From Roseiarcus sp963696665 (lineage in GTDB: Bacteria > Pseudomonadota > Alphaproteobacteria > Rhizobiales > Beijerinckiaceae): 64,000 bases of DNA. This document shows, piece after piece, positions 25,023 to 34,709 of this stretch; positions within the stretch are counted from its first letter, which is position 1; each line of letters starts with the position of its first letter. A program made the position numbers and the translations under genes. Location of the stretch: contig CAVOLE010000004.1 in NCBI GenBank assembly GCA_963696665.1, positions 310,001 through 374,000 of the forward strand, written 5' to 3'. Below the pieces are notes generated by a model that saw only the letters and a program-made list of their open reading frames with translations, ran no database searches and was not told the origin of the DNA.

Positions 25023-26681
25023 ATGGCCCTCATGAATTCGCATGACATGCCGTTCCTGCCTCACCGGGCTTGGACTGGCTTGGCTGCGGCTGGGCCCAGG
25101 TTTTGGGGGACAGGCGCAGCATTCATCGCCATCTATTTCGCGCTCAATCTACTGACAGAGTGGCACGAATTCGATCGTCTCGGGATCACGTTGTGGAGCC
25201 CGGACGACGGTTTGAGTTTCGCGCTGCTCCTCGAGAATGTCGCCTTTGCGCCCTTCGTTTTCTTGGGCGCCGTTCTGGTCGACCTGTCGATTGCTGGGGT
25301 TCACCGCAGCCTCGGCATGACCATGGCGGCGGAGCTTTCCTTGACCATGGCCTATGTTGGCCTGGCTTTTGTTCTGAAGAACGCGCTGAAGTTCGACATC
25401 AGGCGGTTCAGATTGCCAGACGTGGTGGCGCTCCTGCTTCTCATTCCGGCAGGCGCTGCTCTATCGGCGTTTATATATTGTGGAGTGCTGTACCTGGGCG
25501 GGGAATTGTCGTCGGATAAGTTTTTTGTCGCTATGATCCATTGCTGGATCGGCAGCGCGCTCGGGATCGTCACGGTCATTCCGGCGACGACAGCCGTCTT
25601 CACATATGCGTCGCCGCCGTGGCGTTGGTCCGGTTATACGGCGTTTACGATCTTCATCTTCGCACTGGGAATAGGCCTTGGATTCGCCGCGCTCGTTGGG
25701 GTCGGCGATAAACTATACTATCTGTTTAATTTGCTTTTTCTGCCGGTCATTTGGGTGGCGATGCGGGAGGGATACGCGGGCGTTGCGCTTGCATTGGTGA
25801 CGATCCAGCTGACACTTGCTGTGCTCACAGCCTTCGTCGGTTACAACACGACGGATTTCGCCATACTCCAATCGTTGATGCTGGTGCTTTCGATCACGGG
25901 GTTGCTGCTCGGCGCGGTCACGACGGAGCGTCACGCCGCCGCTCTGCGCCTGCGCGAACAAAAGAGGGAAATGGCCCGGATGGTGTCCAACGCGCGGGCT
26001 GGCGCGATGGGGATGGCGCTCGCCCACGAAGTCAGCCAACCGCTGTCAACGGTGGCGACCTATCTGCATGCTGCACGGCGATTGCTCCAGGCGAGCGTCG
26101 CAAGCGCGCCGGTCATGGATGCGCTGGTCAAGGCGGAGGCCGAGGCCCAGCGAGCGCGCGAGATTTTGGAGCGGATTCGCGATTTCGTGTCCAATGGCAA
26201 TTTGAGCTTGACCGCGGTCGACGTTTCCGCCCTTGCCGAGAAGATCGGCGCGCTCTGTCGGGAGGAAGCAGCCGCGCGCGGTGTTCTGGTGGAGGTTGAA
26301 AACATGGGTCTCGTTCCTCCGGTGGAGGCGGACGCGGTCCAGATTGAGCAGGTTCTGATCAATCTCGTCGGCAATGCGATTGACGCCGCCGAAGAGCGGT
26401 CGGACGCCCGCGGGCGCGTGATCATTCGCGTCGCCGCAAAAGGCGACGCGATTTTGCTCCGGGTCGAGGACAATGGCAGGGGCGTGCCGCCAGAGCTGGC
26501 GGACAGCATTTTTGACGCCTATCAGAGCACCAAACCACGGGGGATGGGGCTCGGCTTGCACTTGAGCCGACGGATCGTTCAGAGACACGCCGGTCGCCTC
26601 TGGTGGGAGCCGGTCACGACGGGGGGCGCGCGATTTGTAGTCGGATTGCCGATCAATGGATGCGGACACAATGCTGCATGA
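25023..26681 (+). CDS. MASE1-type membrane sensor histidine kinase
   Basis: A 552-residue sensor kinase. The first ~300 residues are an integral-membrane MASE1-like sensor with about eight helices and the early WSPDDGLSFALLL motif. The dimerisation/phosphoacceptor helix contains MALAHEVSQPLSTVATYLHA, with His near residue 340. The HATPase domain follows with the N box LINLVGNAIDAAEE, G1 VEDNGRGVP and G2 PRGMGLGLHLSRRIVQRHAG. I start at ATG 25023; TTG 24978 in the same frame is an alternative. The response-regulator gene overlaps its 3' end by 26 bases, making a coupled two-component pair. The signal is unknown. Confidence 0.85.
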   Translation: MALMNSHDMPFLPHRAWTGLAAAGPRFWGTGAAFIAIYFALNLLTEWHEFDRLGITLWSPDDGLSFALLLENVAFAPFVFLGAVLVDLSIAGVHRSLGMTMAAELSLTMAYVGLAFVLKNALKFDIRRFRLPDVVALLLLIPAGAALSAFIYCGVLYLGGELSSDKFFVAMIHCWIGSALGIVTVIPATTAVFTYASPPWRWSGYTAFTIFIFALGIGLGFAALVGVGDKLYYLFNLLFLPVIWVAMREGYAGVALALVTIQLTLAVLTAFVGYNTTDFAILQSLMLVLSITGLLLGAVTTERHAAALRLREQKREMARMVSNARAGAMGMALAHEVSQPLSTVATYLHAARRLLQASVASAPVMDALVKAEAEAQRAREILERIRDFVSNGNLSLTAVDVSALAEKIGALCREEAAARGVLVEVENMGLVPPVEADAVQIEQVLINLVGNAIDAAEERSDARGRVIIRVAAKGDAILLRVEDNGRGVPPELADSIFDAYQSTKPRGMGLGLHLSRRIVQRHAGRLWWEPVTTGGARFVVGLPINGCGHNAA

Positions 26682-27306
26682 ACGTTGCGTGCACATCGTC
26701 GATGATGAAGCCAAGGTGCGGGATGCGTTGACCCTGCTTCTGTCGACCGCCCAGATCGAGTCGAGATCCTACGGCTCGGCTGAAGAATACTTGACCTCAA
26801 ATCCACGGAACGATCCGGCTTGCATTCTCCTCGATAACCAGCTTCCCGGGATGAGCGGGATCGAACTTCTGAGGCGTATCGTGGCCGCGACCCGGGATTC
26901 GACGGTCATTATGATAACGGCGTACGGCGACGTGCCGACGGCCGTCTTGGCGATGAAGGCGGGCGCGTTTCACTTTGTCCAAAAGCCGTTCGACGCGGAG
27001 GCGCTGCTGGTCACTGTCGAGGAGGCGTTGTCTCGCGGCGACGAACCTGGGGACAGCCCGCTCGAAATGAAGGGATTCAAGGCGCGACAGGCGCTGCTCA
27101 CACAGCGCGAGCGGGAGGTCCTCACCCTTTTGTTGGAGGGGTTGCCGACCAAGCTGATCGCGCACCAGTTGCGCATCAGTTCGCGGACCGCCGAACATCA
27201 CAGGGCCGCCGTTATTCAGAAGATGCAAGCCCGCAACATTTCCCATCTCATGCGCATGGCGTTCGTTGCGAGAAATCTCAACAGCGGCGAGCAGACGCCG
27301 CAATAG
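26656..27306 (+). CDS. FixJ/NarL-type response regulator
   Basis: A 216-residue response regulator with a receiver domain and a LuxR-type helix-turn-helix. The receiver shows VHIVDDEAKVRDAL, the phosphoacceptor aspartate in CILLDNQLPGMSG near residue 59, MITAYGDVPTAVLAMKAGA, and the conserved lysine in FVQKPFDAEAL. The output domain has LTQREREVLTLLLEGLPTKLIA and SSRTAEHHRAAVIQKM. It overlaps the end of the MASE1 kinase, its likely partner. ATG 26656 or 26671 could start the protein. The FixJ-like layout does not establish oxygen or nitrogen control. Confidence 0.9.
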   Translation: MDADTMLHERCVHIVDDEAKVRDALTLLLSTAQIESRSYGSAEEYLTSNPRNDPACILLDNQLPGMSGIELLRRIVAATRDSTVIMITAYGDVPTAVLAMKAGAFHFVQKPFDAEALLVTVEEALSRGDEPGDSPLEMKGFKARQALLTQREREVLTLLLEGLPTKLIAHQLRISSRTAEHHRAAVIQKMQARNISHLMRMAFVARNLNSGEQTPQ

Positions 27307-27449
27307 CGCCGCATCGTTGTCATCCAAGATTTCCAATCTGCAGCCGGCCGCAATCTTTGCGTTGGCTCAAGCATAAAATCTTGTCGCATCGTCCGGCGCC
27401 GAGGCCTATTCCGAATTGAAGCGACGGGCTTTAGCGGGCATCCTTTCGA

Positions 27450-29111
27450 ATGGATGATGAGGCTTTCGATTACATCATTGTCGGCGCCGGTTCGGCGGGC
27501 TGCGTGCTCGCCGATCGGCTGACCGACGACGGCCGCTCGAGCGTGCTCCTGCTTGAATATGGCGGGTCCGACCGCTCCATTTTCATCCAGATGCCGGCCG
27601 CGCTGTCGATCCCGATGAACTCCAAGACGTACAACTGGGGCTACGAGAGCGAGCCCGAGCCGCATCTTGGCGGCCGCCGTATCGTCTGTCCGCGCGGCAA
27701 GGTTCTGGGCGGCTCGTCTTCGATCAACGGCATGGTCTATGCCCGTGGGCATCCGCTTGATTTCGAGCGCTGGGAGGAGGAGGGCGCGAAGGGCTGGGGC
27801 TATCGAAACGTTCTGCCCTACTTCCGTCGCGCGGAGAGTTTTCAAGGCTCCGCGGACGCCTATCGTGGAGACGCCGGACCACTAACAACCGCGCATGGGC
27901 GCAGAAGCAACCCGCTCTACGACGCCTTCATCGAAGCGGGCCGGCAGGCCGGTTATGGGGTGAGCCCCGATCTTAACGGCGAGCGGCAGGAAGGGTTTGG
28001 CGCGCTCGGCATGACGGTAAGAGATGGCGTGCGTTGGTCCACCGCCAACGCCTATCTCAAGCCGGCGATGAAACGGCCCAACCTCAAGGTGATCACCCAT
28101 GCGCTCGCGACCCGAATCGCCTTCGAGGGGCGCCGCGCGGCCGGCGTGCACTACCGGAGTCGCGCAGGTCAGCAAAAGGCGCGCGCGCGGCGCGAAGTCA
28201 TTCTGAGCGGCGGCCCGATCAATTCGCCGCAACTCTTGAAGCTTTCGGGCGTGGGGCCAGCGGCGGAACTGCGCTCGCTCGGGATCGACGTCGTCGCCGA
28301 TCGGCCAGGCGTCGGCGAAAACCTGCAGGACCATCTTGAATTGACCTTTCAGGTCGCTTCCAGGCGGCCGATCACGCTCTTCGCGCATACGGGTCTCATC
28401 AGCCGCGCCATGATCGGCGCCGAATGGCTCATGCGCGGACGCGGTCTCGGGGCCTCCAATCATTTCGAGGCCGGTGGCTTTATCCGCTCGCGCGCGGGCG
28501 TGCGCTATCCGGACATTCAGTTCCATTTCCTGCCGATGGCCATCGCCTATGACGGCTCGACGCTCGCCAAGGAGCATGGCTTCCAGGCGCATGTGGGGCC
28601 AATGCGCTCGAAAAGTCGCGGTTGGGTGCGGTTGAAGTCTCCCAATCCAGCCGACCCGCCACGGATCCAGTTCAACTACATGAGCCATCCCGAGGACTGG
28701 ATCGAGATGCGCGCTTGCGTGCGATTGACCCGCGAGATCTTCGCGCAAGCCGCCTTCGACCCCTATCGGGGCCGCGAGATCAAACCTGGGGAGCAATGCG
28801 TCAGCGACGAGGCGATCGACGCCTTCGTGCGCGACCATGTCGATACCGCGTACCATCCCTCATGCACCTGCAAGATGGGATCGCCCGTGGACCCGTTCGC
28901 GGTCGTCGATCCGGAGACCCGGGTGATCGAGGTGGAGGCGCTGCGCGTCGTCGATTCCTCGATCATGCCTTCGATCACCAACGGCAACCTGAACGCGCCG
29001 ACAATCATGCTGGCTGAAAAAGCCGCCGACATGATCCGAGGCCTCGACCCTCTGCCTGCCTCCAACGCCCCCTATTATGTCGCGCCGGACTGGGAGACGA
29101 AGCAGCGGTAG
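27450..29111 (+). CDS. GMC-family FAD oxidoreductase, choline-dehydrogenase-like
   Basis: A 553-residue flavoprotein of the glucose-methanol-choline family. It has the N-terminal FAD dinucleotide motif YIIVGAGSAGCVLADRL, the signature GKVLGGSSSINGMVYARG near residue 85, SGGPINSPQLLKLSGVGP near 255, and the catalytic region DTAYHPSCTCKMG near 470 with the usual histidine. It most resembles choline dehydrogenases (BetA), which oxidise choline to betaine aldehyde. The following MttB-family and dimethylglycine-dehydrogenase-like genes fit a quaternary-amine theme. Other alcohol substrates are possible, and betB is not present. Confidence 0.85.
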   Translation: MDDEAFDYIIVGAGSAGCVLADRLTDDGRSSVLLLEYGGSDRSIFIQMPAALSIPMNSKTYNWGYESEPEPHLGGRRIVCPRGKVLGGSSSINGMVYARGHPLDFERWEEEGAKGWGYRNVLPYFRRAESFQGSADAYRGDAGPLTTAHGRRSNPLYDAFIEAGRQAGYGVSPDLNGERQEGFGALGMTVRDGVRWSTANAYLKPAMKRPNLKVITHALATRIAFEGRRAAGVHYRSRAGQQKARARREVILSGGPINSPQLLKLSGVGPAAELRSLGIDVVADRPGVGENLQDHLELTFQVASRRPITLFAHTGLISRAMIGAEWLMRGRGLGASNHFEAGGFIRSRAGVRYPDIQFHFLPMAIAYDGSTLAKEHGFQAHVGPMRSKSRGWVRLKSPNPADPPRIQFNYMSHPEDWIEMRACVRLTREIFAQAAFDPYRGREIKPGEQCVSDEAIDAFVRDHVDTAYHPSCTCKMGSPVDPFAVVDPETRVIEVEALRVVDSSIMPSITNGNLNAPTIMLAEKAADMIRGLDPLPASNAPYYVAPDWETKQR

Positions 29112-29216
29112 CCCGGGGCATGCCAGGACCTCATTTTTCGGGGTTCAATTTCACGCCGCCCTGGCGCAAGCTTCCGGTCCGACGGGCAAAACGAGCTTCG
29201 GGAGAGCGACAGCCCT

Positions 29217-30764
29217 ATGACGGACATCGCGCCGACCGCCGCCAGAGAGCCTCGCCGCGGCCGAGAGGCTCGCCGAATGGCGCGCGCAAAAGCTTCGCTC
29301 GCCTCGGTTCCCTACATCACTCGCAAGATCCCGCTGACCGAACTCGTGAGCGAGGAGGGGCTGGATACGATCGAGCGCAACGCCGAGACGCTGCTTCAGG
29401 AAGTCGGGATCGAATTTCGCGACTTTCCGCGCGCGCTCGAGCTGTTCCGCAACGCCGGCTGCGACATCAAGGGCGAACGTGTCCGCTTTCCTCGCGGTTT
29501 GGCGAAGCGCCTGTGCGCCGCCGCGCCGTCGCAATATGTGCAGCACGCGCGCAATCCCGAGCGCAGCGTCAAGATCGGCGGCGACGCGATGGTGTTTGCA
29601 CCCAACTATGGCTCGCCCTTCGTTCATGACCTCGACAAGGGCCGCCGCTACGGCACGCTCGAAGACTTCCAGAACTTCGTCAAGCTCGCCTATCTCAGCC
29701 CCTATATCCACCATTCCGGCGGCACGGTGTGCGAGCCTGTCGATCTGCCGGTCAACAAGCGGCACTTCGAGATGGTGTACGCGCATCTCAAATACTCGGA
29801 CAAGCCGTTCATGGGTTCCGTTACGAAGCCCGAGCGCGCCGAGGACAGCGTGCGCATCTGTGAGCTTCTCTTCGGCGAAGAATTCGTCCGCGACAACACC
29901 GTGATGACCAGCCTCATCAACGCCAATTCGCCGCTGGTCTGGGATTCGAGCATGCTCGGCGCGGCGGAAGCTTACGCGCGCGCAAACCAGGCCTGCATCA
30001 TCACTCCATTCATACTGTCCGGCGCCATGAGCCCGGTGACCGTCGCCGGGACGCTGACCCAGGTGCTGGCCGAAGTGTTGGCTGGCGCCGCGTTCTGCCA
30101 ACTCACCCGACCCGGCGCGCCGGTGGTGTTTGGAACCTTCGTCTCGACATTGTCGATGCAGTCCGGTGCGCCGACCTTCGGCACGCCCGAGGCGGCGCTC
30201 GCAATCTTCGGCGCGGGCCAACTCGCGCGGCGCATGAACATGCCGTTTCGCACCGGCGGCTCGCTTTGCGCCTCGAAGATCCCGGATGCGCAGGCGGCTT
30301 ATGAGAGCGCGCAGACGCTTACTCCCACGGTGCTGGCGGGCGCCAATTTCGTATTGCATGCTGCGGGTTGGCTCGAAGGCGGCCTCACCGCGTCTTACGA
30401 GAAGTTTGTGCTCGACTTCGATCAGCTTGGGGCGATGCACGTGCTCGCCAAAGGCGTCGACTTCAGCGACAATGGTCAAGCGATGGAGGCCTTCCATCAA
30501 GTCGAGCCGGGCGGTCATTTCCTGGGCTGCGCCCACACCCAGGCGAATTTCGAGACGGCCTTCTATCGCTCCAACATCGCCGACAACAATTCCGTAGAGC
30601 AATGGCGCGAGGAGGGCTCCAAGGACGCGGCCACGCGCGCCAACGCGCTCTGGAAGTCGATGCTGGCCGAATATGAGCCCCCGCCGCTCGACCCGGCCAA
30701 GGACGAAGCGATCCGCGAATTCATCGACAAACGCAAGGCGTCGATGCCAGACGCGAACTACTAG
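29217..30764 (+). CDS. MttB-family (trimethylamine methyltransferase-like) protein, no pyrrolysine codon
   Basis: A 515-residue protein of the MttB superfamily, TIM-barrel methyltransferases that pass a methyl group from quaternary or tertiary amines to a corrinoid protein. The frame has no internal amber codon, so it belongs to the non-pyrrolysine branch, which includes glycine-betaine, proline-betaine and carnitine methyltransferases of anaerobes and many uncharacterised alphaproteobacterial members. Recognisable are GDAMVFAPNYGSPFVHD near residue 122, TPFILSGAMSPVT near 262 and RTGGSLCASKIPDAQAAYES near 345. It lies between a choline-dehydrogenase-like gene and a DMGDH-like gene. No corrinoid-binding protein or corrinoid activase is nearby. 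Substrate unproven; glycine betaine is the contextual guess. Confidence 0.88.
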   Translation: MTDIAPTAAREPRRGREARRMARAKASLASVPYITRKIPLTELVSEEGLDTIERNAETLLQEVGIEFRDFPRALELFRNAGCDIKGERVRFPRGLAKRLCAAAPSQYVQHARNPERSVKIGGDAMVFAPNYGSPFVHDLDKGRRYGTLEDFQNFVKLAYLSPYIHHSGGTVCEPVDLPVNKRHFEMVYAHLKYSDKPFMGSVTKPERAEDSVRICELLFGEEFVRDNTVMTSLINANSPLVWDSSMLGAAEAYARANQACIITPFILSGAMSPVTVAGTLTQVLAEVLAGAAFCQLTRPGAPVVFGTFVSTLSMQSGAPTFGTPEAALAIFGAGQLARRMNMPFRTGGSLCASKIPDAQAAYESAQTLTPTVLAGANFVLHAAGWLEGGLTASYEKFVLDFDQLGAMHVLAKGVDFSDNGQAMEAFHQVEPGGHFLGCAHTQANFETAFYRSNIADNNSVEQWREEGSKDAATRANALWKSMLAEYEPPPLDPAKDEAIREFIDKRKASMPDANY

Positions 30765-30776
30765 GTGGGACCGCTC

Positions 30777-32087
30777 CTATTGCGCCGGATATCCTTGCCA
30801 CAGCCATTCGAGCGCCGCGGGCAAGGTCTGGGCTACGGTCGCCTTGTCGACATGATGCGCATTGCGGGCGAAGAGGAATTGGTAGTGGTAGCCCTTGTCG
30901 GCGAGGACCTTGGCGAACCGTTCATCCGCCAGCGTCCAGTCGTGCATGCCGTCCGCTACGGGCGTTACGGGGTAGAAGAGATCCTGGTCCCCGGTCTCGA
31001 ACCAGATGCGGATCGGCTTCGTCGGGCTGTTGGGGATCAGGGGCGATCCGAAATGCGCGCCGGTCTTCGAAACGTTGACGCCCTCGACGCTTTCAGTGGC
31101 GACCGAAGGTCCCGCCCATGGGCTGTGATATTCCCACGCGCCGCCTGGCAGCGCCGGGTTGTGCGGCCATTGCTGGTTCACCACGGTTGGCGAATAGGCG
31201 AGCACCCGGTGGTAGAGCTCGGGATGGAACCAGGCCATCGTGAAGGCTGCCGCTCCGCTCGAGCTGATCCCCATCGTCGCGCGGCCGTCCGGATTCTTTG
31301 TAAGCCTCACGTTCGCAGTCTTTTCGGCCTGCGGCAGCACTTCGTTCTCGACGAACTCCGCGTAAGCGCCGTTGACCGCGTCATATTCGAGCCCACGCTC
31401 GGACCCTTGCGCGTCCTGGCCGCCCGCGCCGATGCTGATTGCGGCCATCGGCGGCGCGCGATGCTCGTGAATGAGATTGTCGAGGACGGTGAAAAACATC
31501 TTTTCATTGAAGAAGCCGTGCGGGCCGCCGTCGCCGAGAACGATGAACGGGATTTCGGTTCCCGCGACATAGCCCGGCGGAACATAGACGTCCACAGCAC
31601 GTGTCCAGATGCCGGCGTGGGCGGTCGGAACAAGAAGGTTCGACTTGTCGCCGGGCGCCATTTGCCCGGTGAAGACCGCGGCATTGAGGCAGCCGTCCGG
31701 GTCGTCGCGGATCAAGCCCGGGTTGAAGATCGTGCTGTCGTTCGACGACATAGTGAAGGAATAGACTTTCCCGGTCGGCGTCCCATCCTGCGCCGTGAGC
31801 TCCGGCGCTGGCGCGTGCGTGGGCCCGATGATGAAATTGCCTTCGGCCTTGCTTGGCGGGAGCGTTCCGTCGGGAAGCTCGGTCGCCGGCGGGTAGTTGG
31901 GATTCTTGGGGTCGCGGGTTGGCGGCGCAGTTTTGAAATCGAGGCCCGTTGTGTCGATGTAGAAGGGCGCCGACGGATCGGTCGTGTTCGCGCCTGGCGG
32001 AATTCCGGCGTTGCCTTTCAGGCAGTCCGCATGCGCTGCGCCCACGACAGCGACGCACGAAACCGCTGCGACCTTGAGTATGTGCAT
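30777..32087 (-). CDS. Secreted esterase of the enterochelin-esterase-like family
   Basis: A 436-residue alpha/beta hydrolase with an N-terminal Sec signal (MHILKVAAVSCVAVVGAAHA, cleavage before DCLKG). The nucleophile elbow is MGISSSGAAAFTMAWF near residue 260, the strand IPFIVLGDGGPHGFF comes earlier, and the likely catalytic histidine is in FARNAHHVDKAT near the C-terminus. Enterochelin-esterase-like proteins hydrolyse diverse esters; no siderophore genes are nearby, so the substrate is unknown. I chose ATG 32085-32087, with AGGGGG nine bases upstream; the frame is open further but without a signal peptide. The gene interrupts the otherwise plus-strand amine-demethylation set. Confidence 0.8.
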   Translation of the reverse strand: MHILKVAAVSCVAVVGAAHADCLKGNAGIPPGANTTDPSAPFYIDTTGLDFKTAPPTRDPKNPNYPPATELPDGTLPPSKAEGNFIIGPTHAPAPELTAQDGTPTGKVYSFTMSSNDSTIFNPGLIRDDPDGCLNAAVFTGQMAPGDKSNLLVPTAHAGIWTRAVDVYVPPGYVAGTEIPFIVLGDGGPHGFFNEKMFFTVLDNLIHEHRAPPMAAISIGAGGQDAQGSERGLEYDAVNGAYAEFVENEVLPQAEKTANVRLTKNPDGRATMGISSSGAAAFTMAWFHPELYHRVLAYSPTVVNQQWPHNPALPGGAWEYHSPWAGPSVATESVEGVNVSKTGAHFGSPLIPNSPTKPIRIWFETGDQDLFYPVTPVADGMHDWTLADERFAKVLADKGYHYQFLFARNAHHVDKATVAQTLPAALEWLWQGYPAQ

Positions 32088-32184
32088 GATTGGCGTTCCC
32101 CCTTGATTGTGTGGGTATCCTAGGAGGGGCCGCAGGGTTGTCAACGAATGGCGGGTCGGCGAATCCCGTCTCAAGAGGATTTGA

Positions 32185-34695
32185 ATGAGAACGCACGCGC
32201 GGGCTGTGGTGATCGGCGGGGGGGTGGTCGGCGTCTCGACCCTCTACCATCTCGCCAGGAAGGGCTGGGCCGACAGCGTGCTCATCGAGCGCAAGGAGCT
32301 GACCTCCGGCTCGACATGGCACGCGGCGGGTCTCTTGCCGCTGTTCAACCTCAGCTATTCGGTCGGGCAGATCCATAAATATTCGGTCGCGCTCTATCAA
32401 ACGCTCGAGAAAGAGACCGGCCTCGATCCCGGCCTTCGCCAAGTGTCGAACATCCGCCTCGCCCGCACGCGCGACAGGATGGACGAGTACAATTATTACG
32501 CGGGCGTCGCCGAGACGATCGGCGTCAAAGTGAAGTTCCTGACGCCGGACCAAGTCAAGGAGATCTGGCCGCTCTGCAATGTCGACGGGATCATCGGCGC
32601 GATCCAGCATCCAGAAGACGGCTACATCCAGCCCGCAGACCTGACGCAGGCGCTGGCGCGCGGCGCTCGCGACCGCGGCGCCGAGATTAACCGCCAAACG
32701 ACGGTGACGGGAATCGAGCGGCTGTCGAGCGGCGAATGGAAGGTCTCGACCGACAAGGGCAATGTCGTTTGCGAGCATGTCGTCTCGGCGACCGGCAATT
32801 TCGCAAGGGCGACAGGCCGCATGGTCGGAATCAACGTGCCGGTGATCCCGGTCGAGCACCAATATATCGTCACCGAAGCGCATCCCGAGATCGTCAAGCG
32901 CAAGGCGCAAGGCTTGCCCGAAATGGGGGTCTTACGCGAATCGGATTCCTCCTGGTACATGCGCGAAGAAGCGGGCGGCCTGCTGCTCGGGCCTTACGAA
33001 AAAGGCGCGCCGGCCTGCTACGTCGATGGGCCGTCGGCGGACAGCGAATACGAGCTTTTTCCTGAGGATCTCGATCGCCTCGCCCCGCACATCGAAACCG
33101 CAATCGCGCGCGTTCCCGCCTTCGGCGAGGTTGGGGTCAAGAAGGTCTACAACGGCGCCATCGCTTACACGCCCGACGGTTCGCCGATCGTCGGCCCAGC
33201 GCCGGGGTTGAGAAATTTCTGGCTCAACGAAGGCCATTCGTTCGGCGTCACGGCGGCGGGCGGCGCCGGCTGGCAGCTCGCCGAATGGATCGTCGAAGGC
33301 GAGCCGAGCATCGACATGCTCGGCGTCGATCCGCGCCGCTTCGGCCCCTACGCGGACAAAGGCTATCTCATCGAAAAGAACGAGGAAGCCTACGCCAAGG
33401 TCTTCAGCGTGCACTATCCCGACGAGGAGCGCGTGGCCGCGCGACCGCTGCGTCAGACGCCCTGCTACGGGCGGATGAGGGATCTCGGCGCCGTGTTTGG
33501 CTCCGTTTACGGCTGGGAGCGGCCGAACTGGTTCGCGCCGCAAGACTATGGCTTAAGCGAGGCGGATCTCGCCAAGCCCGACGTCCTCTTGAACGAGAAC
33601 CATCCTGCGGTCGCAGAGGGAGAGCGACCGCGCGAGAAATGGAGCTTCCGCCGTTCGAACTATTTCCAATTCGTCGGCGATGAGTGCCGGAACGTGCACG
33701 ACAATGTCGGCCTTATGGATATGTCGGCCTTCGCGAAATGCGAGGTTTCGGGTCCCGGCGCGGAGAGTTGGCTCAATTCTATCTTGACCAACAGCGCGCC
33801 GAAGGCGATCGGGCGCGTCACGCTCACCTATCTTCTGACCAAACGGGGCGGCGTGCGGGCGGAGTTTACGCTCACCCGCGTCGGGCCGGAGCGGTTCTAT
33901 CTCATCTCCGCCGGATCGCTCGAAACGCATGATTTCGACGTGCTGGAAAAACTTCTTCCCGCCGACAATAGCGTGCGCATCGACAAGGTGACGACTGAGC
34001 GCGGCGTGCTGGTGCTCGCCGGCCCGCGTTCGCGCGAGGTCATGGCCAAGGTCGCCGACATCGATGTCTCCAACAAAGCCTTCCCATGGCTCACCGCGCG
34101 GCGCCTGTCGATCAAGGCGGCGAGCCTCATCGCCATGCGGGTCAATTTCGTCGGCGAGTTCGGCTATGAGCTGCACCATCCGATCGAGATGCAGAACTCT
34201 ATTTTCGACGCTCTGATGGCGGCTGGCGCGCCATTCGGCATCAAGCCTTTCGGGATTCGCGCGATGGATTCGCTGCGGCTGGAAAAGTCCTACAAGCTCG
34301 TCGGGCGAGAATTGTCGATCGAGTACGCCGCGCTGGAATCGGGTCTCGAGCGGTTCGTCGATCTCGATAAAGGTCCCTTCCTCGGCCGCGAGGCCCTCGT
34401 TGCGTGGAAAGGCAAGGGCTTTCAGAACAAGCTCGTCACCCTCGAGGTCCAGGGCGTGACCGACGCGGACGCGCGCGGTTCCGAGCCCGTGATCGTGAAT
34501 GGCGCCATGATCGGCCGTACGACGTCCGGCGGCTATGGATGGCGAACAGGCAAATCTCTGGCCCTCGCGATGGTGAAGCCCGAATTCTCGGAGATCGGCG
34601 GCGAGGTGGATGTGCGCATTTTGGGCGAGATGCGCCGCGCGATTGTCATCCCCGACAGCCCCTATGATCCGAAAAACTCAGCGTTGCGAAGCTAG
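32185..34695 (+). CDS. Dimethylglycine/sarcosine dehydrogenase-like FAD and folate enzyme
   Basis: An 836-residue protein with the architecture of dimethylglycine dehydrogenase: N-terminal DAO-type FAD domain, a middle FAO domain and a C-terminal GcvT folate-binding module. The dinucleotide motif is AVVIGGGVVGVSTLYHL. The TSGSTWHAAGLLPLFN segment near residue 45 contains the histidine that carries covalent FAD in DMGDH. The GcvT part starts near residue 460 (NVGLMDMSAFAKCEVSGPGA) and includes EFGYELHHP and GIRAMDSLRLEKSY. It would oxidatively remove an N-methyl group and pass formaldehyde to tetrahydrofolate. With the MttB-like gene upstream it suggests sequential demethylation of betaine-type compounds. 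Confidence 0.88.
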   Translation: MRTHARAVVIGGGVVGVSTLYHLARKGWADSVLIERKELTSGSTWHAAGLLPLFNLSYSVGQIHKYSVALYQTLEKETGLDPGLRQVSNIRLARTRDRMDEYNYYAGVAETIGVKVKFLTPDQVKEIWPLCNVDGIIGAIQHPEDGYIQPADLTQALARGARDRGAEINRQTTVTGIERLSSGEWKVSTDKGNVVCEHVVSATGNFARATGRMVGINVPVIPVEHQYIVTEAHPEIVKRKAQGLPEMGVLRESDSSWYMREEAGGLLLGPYEKGAPACYVDGPSADSEYELFPEDLDRLAPHIETAIARVPAFGEVGVKKVYNGAIAYTPDGSPIVGPAPGLRNFWLNEGHSFGVTAAGGAGWQLAEWIVEGEPSIDMLGVDPRRFGPYADKGYLIEKNEEAYAKVFSVHYPDEERVAARPLRQTPCYGRMRDLGAVFGSVYGWERPNWFAPQDYGLSEADLAKPDVLLNENHPAVAEGERPREKWSFRRSNYFQFVGDECRNVHDNVGLMDMSAFAKCEVSGPGAESWLNSILTNSAPKAIGRVTLTYLLTKRGGVRAEFTLTRVGPERFYLISAGSLETHDFDVLEKLLPADNSVRIDKVTTERGVLVLAGPRSREVMAKVADIDVSNKAFPWLTARRLSIKAASLIAMRVNFVGEFGYELHHPIEMQNSIFDALMAAGAPFGIKPFGIRAMDSLRLEKSYKLVGRELSIEYAALESGLERFVDLDKGPFLGREALVAWKGKGFQNKLVTLEVQGVTDADARGSEPVIVNGAMIGRTTSGGYGWRTGKSLALAMVKPEFSEIGGEVDVRILGEMRRAIVIPDSPYDPKNSALRS

Positions 34696-34709
34696 CTTGC
34701 GCGCCGAGG

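Noticed and set aside
29151..30602. 483-codon minus-strand frame opposite the MttB-like gene, and a similar plus-strand frame at 30765-32123 opposite the esterase
   Set aside because: Both mirror real genes in GC-rich DNA and lack any domain pattern.
29217..30764. Possibility that the MttB-like gene uses pyrrolysine
   Set aside because: The reading frame is complete with no internal TAG, so it belongs to the non-pyrrolysine branch.
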